Positions 52,954 to 62,717 of a stretch of DNA of 64,000 nt are shown here, in pieces; the first letter of the stretch is position 1; each line of letters begins with the position of its first letter. This stretch comes from Sphingobacterium sp. UBA5670 (GTDB lineage Bacteria; Bacteroidota; Bacteroidia; Sphingobacteriales; Sphingobacteriaceae), in assembly GCF_002420705.1 (NCBI RefSeq), contig NZ_DIIM01000021.1, forward strand, positions 167,810 through 231,809, given 5' to 3'. The translations under genes were made by a program, and so were the position numbers. Below the pieces are notes generated by a model that saw only the letters and a program-made list of their open reading frames with translations, ran no database searches and was not told the DNA's origin.

Positions 52954-55138
52954 AAGCACCATATACCACAATATAAGCTAAATAGAAACAAAGGGTGCTC
53001 TCGGCCCCTTGGTTTCTATTGATGCCATAGGATTCGAGACCATCGCAGCAGCCTTTGGTCTCTTCATCAAACAGTCCCAGCTTAAGGTCATTCTCGCCGA
53101 GAAACCAGCGGAAGGAGGCAATCATACGGGCAAAATAAACCTTCTTATTGGTCAGCCGAAAAGCCTCGCGATACATAAATACCATCGCTGTGACATCGAG
53201 TGGCTGCTGTCCAAACTTACTGATATGCTTCCCTTGTTTGGCCCATTCCTGATTTCCTACCAATGAAAGAGCCCCATTTTGCACTGTAATGCTTTCGAGA
53301 AACTTTAAGGTGGATAGCCCCAACTGTTTTACTGTCTCATCATTCAAGAAAGGGTATGCTATCAATAGCGCATAAGGCAATATCGCATTATCATAGGCCA
53401 ATACCGACTCAAACCATTGCCAGTGTTCATCTGAACTAGCCTCATATTCCCTTACCAGCTTACTGATAAGTGTACGCATCAATTCTATTATGACTTCATC
53501 ATTGGATTGATGATGCAAATATTCGGCAATTCCCAATACGGTGTAAGCGATTGCCCGATTGGACCGTAACTGGCTAAAATTAGGTACAGCTCTAAAAAAT
53601 AGCTCATGCCCCAATTGATAGTAACTTGTCAATTTGGTCTCCCGAAGAAGCACTCCCAAAGCCCAGATCGTTCGCCCAAAAGAATCTTCGGAACCCACCT
53701 CATCCAGAAAATTATGTTGAAAATCCATAAAATTGTGAAAAAGGCCATCCTCACGCTGGTGATAATAAATATAACTCAGATAGGTCGAAATACGCCGGTC
53801 TAATCTTTTATCGGCGAAATCACGCTGAGCCAGCAAAGCCACTAAAAGGGCTCTCGCATTATCATCAAGACAATAGCCTTCTTTATAGTTAGGCAAAGAA
53901 TAGGTTGCATGCTGTAAAATGCCAACTTGGTTGGTCAGCCGATCGATGTGCTTCCAGCTGAATTTGGGCATCTCATCTTTACTGAATCCTACATTTTCTT
54001 TAAGGCTGTCGTACGTGGGGATGATTTTATCTAAAATTCTCGTATACCGAAGACCGATATTTTTCCAGGTCATCTCTTTTCCGAATGCATTAGCATTGTC
54101 CCGCAATGTGGTGCGGTAATCCAAATTCGAAAAGAGGTTTTTGAGTACCTCGGCCATCTTGGCGGTATTTTTAAAGTCGACCAACACTCCCCTTCCATCA
54201 GCGAGCAATTCCCTGGCATGCCAATACGGTGTAGACACCACCGCCGCTCCGGCACCGATGGCGTAAGACAAGGTTCCACTTGTAATCTGTGCTTCATTAA
54301 CATATGGCGTAACGTAAACATCGCAAGCACTTAGATACTCCACGAGATCGGCTTGACTGACAAAGGAATTAACAAATTGTACGTGGTCCTGCAACTCATA
54401 GGCTTCCACGAGACTACCTAGATATTCCCTGTATTCCTCTCCGGAATGTGCTAGAACATTGGGATGTGTTTTGCCCACCACGAGGTACAATAGGTCAGGT
54501 TCATCTTTGACGACTTCAGTCAAGGATTCGATCACCATTTCAATTCCTTTGTTACGTCCCAAAAAGCCAAATGTCAATAAGACTTTCTTTCCGGAAAGCC
54601 CTTTTTTAAGTTTTGCAAGCTCATGATCCAAATTAAATTCGGGCACTCCGTGGTGTATTAGCCTAACTTTAGTCGTATTGACCCTATAAATCGATTTGAG
54701 TAATGTAATTGCATAATTGCTCATGACAATTACAATAGAGGCGCGTTTTACAATTTCAATAAGAATAGCCTTTTCATCAACATTGGGTTTTTCAAGAATG
54801 GTGTGAAAATTGACCAGCAGAGGAATGTGCAACGCATTAATCAATGATAATATATAAATGCCGCTATTACCGCCGAAGATGCCATATTCGTGCTCCAATA
54901 TGACACAGTCATAACCGTTTTCATTAATGTAATTTGCTGCTTCAATATAGGATAATTGATGATGTTGATCTATTTTAAAGACAACTTCACTGGGATAGGC
55001 ATATTCCCGATCGGCAACTGCAAACACATGTTGAGTCAGTTCCTGATTATGCAAGGCTACAGCATGCAGCAAATCAGATGTAAAAGTGGCGATGCCACAT
55101 TCTTTAGGCAGGTAAGTACTTATATAAGCGATCTTCAT
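52925..55138 (-). CDS. GT4 glycosyltransferase fused to an (alpha/alpha)-barrel-like domain
   Basis: 737-residue cytoplasmic fusion. Residues 1 to about 375 form a GT4 domain: ISTYLPKECGIATFTSDLL, LEHEYGIFGGNSG, FGFLGRNKGIEMVIESL and the donor loop NEAQITSGTLSYAIGAG, where the second Glu of EX7E is Leu. Residues about 385-737 form an all-helical domain (GYCLDDNARALLVALL, FGRTIWALGVLL, NQEWAKQG) resembling six-hairpin glycosidases. The two parts may bind the same glycan. It converges on the GH130 gene with overlapping 3' ends. Function unknown; intracellular mannose-polymer or oligosaccharide turnover is inferred from GH130. Confidence 0.87.
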   Translation of the reverse strand: MKIAYISTYLPKECGIATFTSDLLHAVALHNQELTQHVFAVADREYAYPSEVVFKIDQHHQLSYIEAANYINENGYDCVILEHEYGIFGGNSGIYILSLINALHIPLLVNFHTILEKPNVDEKAILIEIVKRASIVIVMSNYAITLLKSIYRVNTTKVRLIHHGVPEFNLDHELAKLKKGLSGKKVLLTFGFLGRNKGIEMVIESLTEVVKDEPDLLYLVVGKTHPNVLAHSGEEYREYLGSLVEAYELQDHVQFVNSFVSQADLVEYLSACDVYVTPYVNEAQITSGTLSYAIGAGAAVVSTPYWHARELLADGRGVLVDFKNTAKMAEVLKNLFSNLDYRTTLRDNANAFGKEMTWKNIGLRYTRILDKIIPTYDSLKENVGFSKDEMPKFSWKHIDRLTNQVGILQHATYSLPNYKEGYCLDDNARALLVALLAQRDFADKRLDRRISTYLSYIYYHQREDGLFHNFMDFQHNFLDEVGSEDSFGRTIWALGVLLRETKLTSYYQLGHELFFRAVPNFSQLRSNRAIAYTVLGIAEYLHHQSNDEVIIELMRTLISKLVREYEASSDEHWQWFESVLAYDNAILPYALLIAYPFLNDETVKQLGLSTLKFLESITVQNGALSLVGNQEWAKQGKHISKFGQQPLDVTAMVFMYREAFRLTNKKVYFARMIASFRWFLGENDLKLGLFDEETKGCCDGLESYGINRNQGAESTLCFYLAYIVVYGAFIDSDRDSR

Positions 55139-55322
55139 TGAAATAATAATTTTGAATATAGCCCCGAAAAGGCAGTAGCATCTATGTGCTCCATTATCTA
55201 AATGCTTTTCAAACCTAAATTGTTTGTCACAACTGTATGAATTAAATTGAATAACAACATAAACTTACTGATCGTATCAAAACATATCCCTAGAACTCCA
55301 GCGGAGGAGAAATACATTAATA

Positions 55323-55353
55323 TTGTATATAAAGATCAATTTATCTAAGTTTG
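55323..55353 (+). promoter_or_regulatory. Promoter of the O-acetyltransferase gene
   Basis: -33 TTG (55323-55325), 20 nt, -7 TAAGTTTG (55346-55353). ATG at 55376 gives a leader of about 18 nt. Confidence 0.6.
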
Positions 55354-55375
55354 CTGCAGACAAAATAGGGACTGA

Positions 55376-55966
55376 ATGAAATCACCAAAAGAGAAAATGA
55401 TTGCCGGCCTTCCATACATTGATTCGGATGGGCAATTATTTAAGGAAAGACAATACGCCAAAGAAGAACTCAAGCGATTTAACGATTCGGAACCCAAACA
55501 AATCAAATTCAGAAAACAGATTATTCAAAAACTCTTTAAAACCACAGGCAGCCGTTTCTTTCTTGAACCTCCTTTTCGTTGCGATTACGGTTATAATATT
55601 ACTATAGGTGAAAACTTTTACAGCAATTATAATTGTACGATTTTAGACTGCGCACCGGTTACTATAGGCGAGAATGTATTATTTGGCCCCAATGTAAGTC
55701 TCTTCACTGCCGGTCATCCGCTCCATTTTGAAGCAAGAAATCAAGGTTGGGAATTTGCGCAGCCGATCGTTATCGAAGATAACGTCTGGATAGGTGGGCA
55801 TGTCGTTGTTAACCCCGGCGTTCGCATTGGAAAAAATGCGGTCATTGGCTCTGGATCGGTGGTAACAAAAGATATTCCTGCGGATGTGATCGCAGCTGGC
55901 AATCCTTGTCGGATCATTCGTCCTATAACAGAGACGGATCGGATCACTTACAGTGAAAATTCGTGA
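55376..55966 (+). CDS. Sugar O-acetyltransferase (Maa/LacA-like)
   Basis: 196-residue left-handed beta-helix acetyltransferase using acetyl-CoA. The N-terminal Mac domain (KEKMIAGLPYIDSDGQLFKE) is followed by hexapeptide repeats (IGENVLFGPNVSLFTAGHP with the catalytic His, then IEDNVWIGGHVVVNPGVRIG and IGSGSVVTKDIPADVIAAGN). Members acetylate maltose, galactosides or nodulation glycans. Single gene after the GT4-fusion, divergent from it, with a good promoter. Confidence 0.93.
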   Translation: MKSPKEKMIAGLPYIDSDGQLFKERQYAKEELKRFNDSEPKQIKFRKQIIQKLFKTTGSRFFLEPPFRCDYGYNITIGENFYSNYNCTILDCAPVTIGENVLFGPNVSLFTAGHPLHFEARNQGWEFAQPIVIEDNVWIGGHVVVNPGVRIGKNAVIGSGSVVTKDIPADVIAAGNPCRIIRPITETDRITYSENS

Positions 55967-56017
55967 AATCATACACTACGCACTGACAGGTTATGATCCC
56001 CTATTTTGTACTCGACC

Positions 56018-56434
56018 TTAGGGAATGAGGTCATTGGCTAAAGACAAGGAATAGCTGCGCATATCTCCATTTTGTTTTCCAGCGACAAAACCATTCTTTT
56101 CCCAAAAATACTGCTGTTCGTGAGGCGCGTCCACCAGAAGATATCTGCCCTTAAATGTACGCACAAATAGCCGCGCATAGTGTAATAATGCAGTCCCTAT
56201 ACCCCTCAACCTGGCATGTGGAGCTACAGCAAAGAAATGGATTGCATAGCTATCGGCTGAACAAATCAGGCTAAGTACGCCGACGACGTCATTTCCATCA
56301 TAAGCGGCAAAATGTGTAGCGTCAAAATCTCCATCCAACATAACTTCGCCCAATTTCCCTTCGGAGGAGAAAATCTCTTTTCTAAGCTTCCAGGTCCGCG
56401 TTGCAAACACCTGCTCAATATACCATTCCGTCAT
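56018..56434 (-). CDS. GNAT family N-acetyltransferase
   Basis: 138-residue GNAT protein. The acetyl-CoA binding motif A is VAPHARLRGIGTALLHYARL; the N-terminal part IEQVFATRTWKLRKEIFS matches the ElaA/YjdJ-like group. Substrate unknown. It follows nnr on the minus strand with a 59-nt gap. Its start codon and 5' flank lie in a 48-bp segment that matches the nnr 3' end (37 of 48 identical), so the present start appears to derive from a partial duplication. Confidence 0.88.
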   Translation of the reverse strand: MTEWYIEQVFATRTWKLRKEIFSSEGKLGEVMLDGDFDATHFAAYDGNDVVGVLSLICSADSYAIHFFAVAPHARLRGIGTALLHYARLFVRTFKGRYLLVDAPHEQQYFWEKNGFVAGKQNGDMRSYSLSLANDLIP

Positions 56435-56536
56435 AATCCTGTGCTAATGTCATCCATACTAAAACTTTCATCCCCGGGCTATTAAAGACCTGTTCAATGT
56501 ACCGAGCTATCATAATCCTGTTCTAATGCGATCAAT
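56410..56536. repeat. Imperfect 48-bp direct repeat, nnr 3' end and GNAT start
   Basis: 56410-56457 and 56489-56536 share 37 of 48 positions with no gap, including a 12-base identical block (TCATAATCCTGT). The second copy holds the last nnr codons and stop; the first holds the GNAT start codon and keeps an nnr-like reading (TLAQDYDGMVY then stop, against ALEQDYDSSVH then stop). Confidence 0.85.
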
Positions 56537-58017
56537 GCGTCGGCAAGATAATTGATGGTATCGGAAGGCAGCAATGAATAGACTCCAAAGGTTTTTACCG
56601 CTATATCTGCAGCTCGCCCATGCAGAAACACCCCCATAATCAAGGCTTCCTTTGAAGAATAACCCTGTCCCAATAGGGAGCTGATAATCCCCGTCAGAAT
56701 ATCGCCACTACCGCCTGTTGCCATTCCTACATTGCCCGTGCTGTTGAAATACAGCTGCCCGTCCGGCATAACCATCGCACTATTAGCCCCTTTTATCAGC
56801 ACGTAGAATTGATGTTCACGCGCAAAGACTTTTACCTTTTCAATCTTTTCGAAATCATTCCCCCAGCTACCTACAATACGGCTGAGCTCTTTTGGATGTG
56901 GGGTCAATATACTGTGGGCTGGAACAAATGCCCAAAGATCGGGTTCTCGGGCAAGAATATTCAAGGCATCGGCATCTAATACCAAAGGAGTATCATCGAC
57001 AGCAATTATAAATACCTTTAACGCATCAATTGTATATTGATCGGTTCCCATACCGATGCCAATACCGATAGACTGGTAGCTTTTAATAAAGGGGAATTGA
57101 CTAATAACGTCTTGTCCAGGATCTGTCATTATCATCGCCTCAGGAACCGCGGTCTGTAAAATGACATTGCCACCGGCAGGTACATAAGCGGAAGCTAAAC
57201 CGCATCCGGCACGAAGAGCTGCTTTAAGTGCAAGCTGTACGGCGCCCATTTTCCCTTTACTTCCTCCAATAATCAAAGTATGACCAAAAGTTCCCTTGTG
57301 ATCAAACTTTCTTCTTTTTCGATAGAAAGATCTAACAAGAGACTGATCGACATAAAAAATATTCGTTTCGGTTTCCGCCATTGCACGTTGACTAAGACCG
57401 ATCTCCAGCACCTTAAATGCTTGCGCATAAAACTGGTTTTCAGGCAACATCAAGGCCAATTTGGGTGACTGAAAAGTATAGACCATGTCTGCCTGAACAA
57501 TGGGAACTCCCTGAGGAGTCTTTTCATCCGCAAGGAGACCCGAAGGCATATCGACGGAATAAATGCTTGCACCAGATCCATTTATAGAGGAAATAATGCC
57601 TTCCCATTCCGCTGCCAGTACACGCTTTAGCCCATACCCGAACAGGCAATCCACCACAATGGCTGCCGAAGGGATATCCAGCTGATCTTCGCAGGTAATC
57701 TTCCGGATAATATGTGACGCCAATCGTTTCTGATTGGCGAGATTGTCAGCAGTGTAAGTATCTGCCTCTATCAAATAAACACTTACATGTGCCTGCTGCT
57801 GATCCAGAAGCCGGGCAAGTACCAGCCCGTCACCGCCATTGTTTCCTTTACCACAAAAAATGTAAAAGGATTCCTCCTCCAATTTTGGATACCGTTTTCT
57901 AAGTTCTTCAAAAACAGCTGTTGCTGCCCGTTCCATAAGATCCAGGCTACTGATTTTTTGATCCTTAAGGGTTTCTTGATCGATCTGATTCATCTGCTGT
58001 GCGGAAAGTACCTTCAT
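56494..58017 (-). CDS. nnr: Bifunctional NAD(P)H-hydrate epimerase/dehydratase
   Basis: 507-residue metabolite repair enzyme that converts damaged NAD(P)HX back to NAD(P)H. The N-terminal YjeF_N epimerase domain (about 1-210) has IFCGKGNNGGDGLVLARLL and DCLFGYGLKR. The C-terminal ADP-dependent dehydratase domain (about 225-495) has LIIGGSKGKMGAVQLALKAA, LDADALNIL, LTPHPKELSR and the catalytic GNVGMATGGSGDILTG. Full length for the fused form. The gene 3' end is partly duplicated before the GNAT gene. Confidence 0.96.
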   Translation of the reverse strand: MKVLSAQQMNQIDQETLKDQKISSLDLMERAATAVFEELRKRYPKLEEESFYIFCGKGNNGGDGLVLARLLDQQQAHVSVYLIEADTYTADNLANQKRLASHIIRKITCEDQLDIPSAAIVVDCLFGYGLKRVLAAEWEGIISSINGSGASIYSVDMPSGLLADEKTPQGVPIVQADMVYTFQSPKLALMLPENQFYAQAFKVLEIGLSQRAMAETETNIFYVDQSLVRSFYRKRRKFDHKGTFGHTLIIGGSKGKMGAVQLALKAALRAGCGLASAYVPAGGNVILQTAVPEAMIMTDPGQDVISQFPFIKSYQSIGIGIGMGTDQYTIDALKVFIIAVDDTPLVLDADALNILAREPDLWAFVPAHSILTPHPKELSRIVGSWGNDFEKIEKVKVFAREHQFYVLIKGANSAMVMPDGQLYFNSTGNVGMATGGSGDILTGIISSLLGQGYSSKEALIMGVFLHGRAADIAVKTFGVYSLLPSDTINYLADALIALEQDYDSSVH

Positions 58018-58227
58018 TGCTACTATTTTTATTGAAAGTAACCATTCCCGAGGTCAAATAAAAATCTACGGAAACTTTTTGGCACGCGATAGCGATCCTT
58101 GTGGAGTATCCCATCTCCTCTCTTATGTAAGTACATGCTTTTTTTTCTGAAAATGTCTGATCTTATTGGCCAGAAAGAACCTTCAGTTTGCTTTCATTGC
58201 TATTGGTACCTGCGAAGTCATGAAGGT

Positions 58228-61200
58228 TTAATCACTTGTCGTTACTTCCTTCACTCCACCAGTACGTTTTAATGTCCCCCAGGTATTTAATTCACCTTTA
58301 ATAGCCTTTCTCACCGACTTAAATAAAACGAAATACATCAGCTGACGCCAGAAAAAACGCTGCGGAAACAGATAAATTAAATTTTTAAGTTTTTCGCCCT
58401 CCATCTTGAAAGCAATACCTGCGAAGAAAATATCCACAAACACAAAAAGAATGTAATAGAACATCACCTGACCAAAACCATTATGCAACGAAAACAATCC
58501 TGCTATTCCCGTCCAGCTGATCCCATTCACTTCGCTTAGGGAGAAAAGACCACTTATCAGCGAGAACAGCATAAATATATCAGCCAATGGCGCAAATAAA
58601 GGAAGGATGATCTGAAAGATCAGGATATTAGGCATCCCCACCATACCAAAATAGCCATATTTAGGATTCAATAGGGTCTTCTTATTCTTCCAAAAACTCT
58701 GCAAGACACCAAAGCTCCAACGGAAACGTTGCTTGAAAAGCATTTTGACCGTATCTGGTGCTTCCGTATACGCGATTGCTTCGGATGAATTTCGTATGAT
58801 ATAGCCAGCTTTTAGAATGCGCATCGTCAAATCACAATCTTCGGCCAATGTATCCGTTGTAAATCCGCCAACCTCTAAAATAACGGATCGACGAAAAGCA
58901 CCAATGGCCCCCGGGACTACCGATATCATATTGAGCAGATCAAAAGCTCTCCGATCCATATTCTGTGAAGTTACATACTCGATCGATTGCCAATGCGTCA
59001 ATATATTGTGCACATTGCCCACTTTAACGCTTCCGGCAACAGCAGCGACAGACGATTTATTGAAATATTTCATCAATTGTTTTAGCGCATCAGCCTTGAG
59101 CTGTGTATCGGCATCAATACAGAGCACAAACTGTGCATCGGATTGCTGAATACCATAATTGAGCGCAGATGCTTTTCCGCCATTAGGTTTTGTAAAAAGC
59201 CTCACTTTGGGGTGATCACCATACATCTTACTGACCATCTCAAAAGTCTTATCGTTGGACCCATCATCTACAAAAATCAATTCATAATTCGGGTAGTCCA
59301 AATTCAATAGGCTTTTTATCGTTGCCAAAACTGTTATTTCCTCATTATAGGCAGGAATGATCACACTGACCTTATCCCGAGGGTCCAAAACCAATTGAGA
59401 TTGCTCTTTTTTACTCCTTTGTTTTTGTCTGATCGCCAAATAAGCAATCATTGCAGTTCTAAAAATTGCCAATACTATCGCAACGGAGAAAACTAGATTA
59501 AGGAAAATATTACCGTAAAACAAGGTACCTAAGAACAAGCGATTGGAAGATCCACTAAATCCCGAATCGGAAGCATTTTGTACAGGCGGCATCAGCTCAT
59601 CACGCTTCTTGCCCATTAAATCACCAATTGTCGCGAATTTATAACCATGGGATTTAAAGTAATGAATAATACGAGGCAGCGCTTCTATCGTAGCTTCCCG
59701 ATTTCCACCAGCATCATGTAATAGGATAATATTCCCATTATCGCGCTGTTTAATGACTTCATTGTAAATTTCATCTGCAGTACGGCCCGGCAACCAGTCG
59801 TTGGGATCAATATATTCACCTATATTAATGTAATTTTCCTTTCGGCTCTGAGCAACGGGCAGAATTTCGGCCACAGTCTGGGGTTCAGCATCTGCGTTAA
59901 AAGGCGCCCGGAAAAGGATCGTACTATGGCCGGTTATACACTCAATAATCTTTCGGGTCGCATTCAACTCAAACTTAACACGGTTGGGCCCTATGGTAGA
60001 CATATCGGGGTGAAAAAAAGTATGATTACCGAGTTCGTGTCCTTCTTGATATTCTCTGCGGACCAGGTCCATATTTTTTTCAGCCATCACGCCAACAAGG
60101 AAGAAAGCTCCGGGCACACGTTCTTTTTTTAAGATGTCCAATACCTGCGGTGTATAGGTAGGGTCAGGACCGTCATCAAAGGTGAGAACCACAGTATTGT
60201 CTCTTTCTCCAAAACGCTTAATGACATAATTACTCGGTGTCTTCACATATTCCTGTCCCTGTATCATCGCTGTTGATGGATCAAAAGCAAATTTAACTTC
60301 TCCTGGAGCTGGACTATTTACCAAGTCCAAAATTTCGCCGTCACCAATATATTGTATACCACCGACATTGATCTGGGTTATTTTTCCGAAGTCAACGGGA
60401 TCTTTTTTCAAGTCTTCCCGATCCAATGATCTTGAAATAAATGACCATAAACGGGCGTCCTCACTTCCTAAGCGCCAGAGTGCAATACCCGCTAATCCCC
60501 AGTCATCTGCTTTGCGGATAAGATTAAAATAAGTTGCTGCGTCAGTAAAATAAACATCATGAGACATCCCTGACCCATCTTTATAGCTAAAGTTGAGATT
60601 TGCAGATTCGGGATCAAAAGTAATTTTGGCGTTGTAATTATGAGCCAAAATTACGGCGTTATCATAAGTCAAGGTCTTGCCGACACTGCCTTTTGGCCAG
60701 TCATATCCATAACATGCCAGAGCCAAAATCACCTTATCTGCATCGATCTTATTGCAAAGCTCATCGAGATTCTTTTCGACCCAAGCTTGATGTGAAATGG
60801 CACCGGCATTACTTTCAATGGAATGCTGATCATAAGCCATCAAAATAATGTAATCGTTGTACTTTTGTAGTGCAATAGGATCATAATCATCATTTTCAGG
60901 TGAAATATCCTGTGTAACGAGAAGGCCTTCTGTATGAAATATAGTATAGATATGTGCCATAAAATCGTTCAGCGGCTTGTGGTCGTCCAACTGTAAATTC
61001 TCAAAGTCAATATTTATTCCAGCAAAACCATTTCGCTTTACTTTGAGAAGAATGTCGTCTATAAAACGTTGTTGTTTATCCCGATTAAGCAAGATGGCTT
61101 TTACAGTCTGCCCGTCAAAATCGTTACCACTGAAATTGGAAATCTGCGCGATTGCTTTGCGTTTATATTGATGAATCACTTTAAGCGCAGCAGTATCGGC

Positions 61201-61650
61201 TTTATCGACTACTGTATCCTGATTGGGCACAGTAAAAAAGGACTCCATAGCAACCATATCCAAATGACCGATATTGCGACGTAAATCAGATAAAGACTGC
61301 TCACGCACTTCATTGGACCAAGAACTCACATAAAATCCCATATTGATTCTATTTTTGGTACCAATATGTTTTAAATGCTTTAGTTCTCGATCACGTCTAA
61401 TCTTTTCCAGTTCGGATTTTACAACTGTAAACTCCTTGAATTGTTTGGATTTCTTTAATTTTGCGGTGGACTTTTCCGTTAGTGGCGTGCTGGTATTAAT
61501 TATGGGAAAAGGAGGAATCTGAATCTTTCCCAATGTATACACCACACATATAACACCGATGATCAAACCGATCACTAATGCGCTGCTCATCCATGAAAAA
61601 GCGTACCAGCGCTTTTTGCTTGACGTCTGAAAAATCTGTTTTCCTGACAT
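58228..61650 (-). CDS. Trifunctional GH18-like / polysaccharide deacetylase / GT2 synthase protein
   Basis: 1140-residue inner-membrane protein. Helix 19-41; GH18-like domain about 102-405 with GINIDFEN (Asp215, Glu217), retaining two of the four acidic positions of DxxDxDxE; NodB/CE4 deacetylase about 485-680 with TFDDGPD (490-496), HTFFH (543-547), RAPFN and LLHD (643-646); helices about 706-735; processive GT2 domain about 761-985 with DDG (795-797), DAD (846-848), ED (937-938) and QRFRW (974-978); then C-terminal helices. Topology places GH18 and CE4 in the periplasm and GT2 in the cytoplasm. It resembles a PgaB plus PgaC pair fused into one chain, so synthesis and deacetylation of a beta-linked amino-sugar polymer is likely. 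No terminator was recognised. Confidence 0.93.
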   Translation of the reverse strand: MSGKQIFQTSSKKRWYAFSWMSSALVIGLIIGVICVVYTLGKIQIPPFPIINTSTPLTEKSTAKLKKSKQFKEFTVVKSELEKIRRDRELKHLKHIGTKNRINMGFYVSSWSNEVREQSLSDLRRNIGHLDMVAMESFFTVPNQDTVVDKADTAALKVIHQYKRKAIAQISNFSGNDFDGQTVKAILLNRDKQQRFIDDILLKVKRNGFAGINIDFENLQLDDHKPLNDFMAHIYTIFHTEGLLVTQDISPENDDYDPIALQKYNDYIILMAYDQHSIESNAGAISHQAWVEKNLDELCNKIDADKVILALACYGYDWPKGSVGKTLTYDNAVILAHNYNAKITFDPESANLNFSYKDGSGMSHDVYFTDAATYFNLIRKADDWGLAGIALWRLGSEDARLWSFISRSLDREDLKKDPVDFGKITQINVGGIQYIGDGEILDLVNSPAPGEVKFAFDPSTAMIQGQEYVKTPSNYVIKRFGERDNTVVLTFDDGPDPTYTPQVLDILKKERVPGAFFLVGVMAEKNMDLVRREYQEGHELGNHTFFHPDMSTIGPNRVKFELNATRKIIECITGHSTILFRAPFNADAEPQTVAEILPVAQSRKENYINIGEYIDPNDWLPGRTADEIYNEVIKQRDNGNIILLHDAGGNREATIEALPRIIHYFKSHGYKFATIGDLMGKKRDELMPPVQNASDSGFSGSSNRLFLGTLFYGNIFLNLVFSVAIVLAIFRTAMIAYLAIRQKQRSKKEQSQLVLDPRDKVSVIIPAYNEEITVLATIKSLLNLDYPNYELIFVDDGSNDKTFEMVSKMYGDHPKVRLFTKPNGGKASALNYGIQQSDAQFVLCIDADTQLKADALKQLMKYFNKSSVAAVAGSVKVGNVHNILTHWQSIEYVTSQNMDRRAFDLLNMISVVPGAIGAFRRSVILEVGGFTTDTLAEDCDLTMRILKAGYIIRNSSEAIAYTEAPDTVKMLFKQRFRWSFGVLQSFWKNKKTLLNPKYGYFGMVGMPNILIFQIILPLFAPLADIFMLFSLISGLFSLSEVNGISWTGIAGLFSLHNGFGQVMFYYILFVFVDIFFAGIAFKMEGEKLKNLIYLFPQRFFWRQLMYFVLFKSVRKAIKGELNTWGTLKRTGGVKEVTTSD

Positions 61651-61815
61651 AATCGTATCCTGATTTACTTCGGCTAAGCTACATCAGAAAATGGTCCAAA
61701 AAGTTGGTGAATAGCTTAAAAATTTCTTAATTTTTTCAAGTGATTCATTCTTCAAATTGCATCTAAATTTAATTATATTCGTTAAAACGTAATACACTGA
61801 ATTAAAATCTTTTAT

Positions 61816-62655
61816 ATGAAATCAATATACGTGCTCTTGCCCCTCTTTTCCTGTCAGGTCTTCATGGGCTGTGGGCAACCCAATGCTATCGAATCGAAAA
61901 CCCAATATACAGATTCAGCCGCCACACAGCCCGTACGAACTGACGGAAGTCAATTTATTGACCCTAAAGGATTGACTGTCAAAGCACGTATTTTATTACC
62001 ACAAGGCTTTAAAAGACTAAGCTACAAGGCTTGGGAATTCGGTAATTTTCTGGAAAATCTTCCATTATACCCTATCGGGCAGGAAGTACATTATTATGAC
62101 GGAAAAATTAAACCACGAAATAACGTCTACAATAGTGTTGTGAAACTTGACATAGGAAAGCGCGATTTACACCAATGCGCCGATGCTGTCATGCGACTCA
62201 GGGCAGATTACTTATACCAACAAAAGCGGTATAAGGATATCAAATTTAACTTTCTTTCCGACGGTAAACCCCGCGCATATATAAGCTATGCAAAAGGAGA
62301 TTATTCGTACCCAACCTATTGGAAATACCTCGAGTATATTTTTGCTTATGCAAATACTTCTTCGCTGCACGATGAACTTCCCAACGTAAAAACAACACAA
62401 GAAGTTAAAATTGGGGACACTTTTATTCAAAAAGGATCACCTATTGGTCATGCGATCATCGTAGTTGATCTCGCAAAGAATAGTGCGGGAAAAACAATTG
62501 TATTGCTCGCGCAAAGTTATATGCCTGCTCAAGAGATACAAATTTTGAATAATTGGAATAACAGCAAACTTAGCCCCTGGTACGACGTAGATCAAGATAT
62601 TATTAAAACCCCGGAATGGATATTTTATCCTAAAAATCTCAAAACCTGGAAATAG
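61816..62655 (+). CDS. DUF4846 lipoprotein
   Basis: 279-residue lipoprotein: signal sequence ends FMGC, Cys19 predicted lipidated. The body matches DUF4846: LPQGFKRLSYK, FLENLPLYP, VVKLDIGKRDLHQCADAVMRLRADYLY, and FNFLSDGKPRAYISYAKG. The late GHAIIVVDLAKNSAGKTIVLLAQSYMP and PEWIFYPKNLKTW are also family-like. Function unknown. Divergent from the trifunctional synthase gene with a 165-nt shared upstream region, in which I saw no strong promoter box. Confidence 0.88.
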   Translation: MKSIYVLLPLFSCQVFMGCGQPNAIESKTQYTDSAATQPVRTDGSQFIDPKGLTVKARILLPQGFKRLSYKAWEFGNFLENLPLYPIGQEVHYYDGKIKPRNNVYNSVVKLDIGKRDLHQCADAVMRLRADYLYQQKRYKDIKFNFLSDGKPRAYISYAKGDYSYPTYWKYLEYIFAYANTSSLHDELPNVKTTQEVKIGDTFIQKGSPIGHAIIVVDLAKNSAGKTIVLLAQSYMPAQEIQILNNWNNSKLSPWYDVDQDIIKTPEWIFYPKNLKTWK

Positions 62656-62717
62656 TCCGCAAGGAAGAACGATACTGCTAAAATCTAACAGGCGTCGACC
62701 GGCGCAATCCGTAAAAA

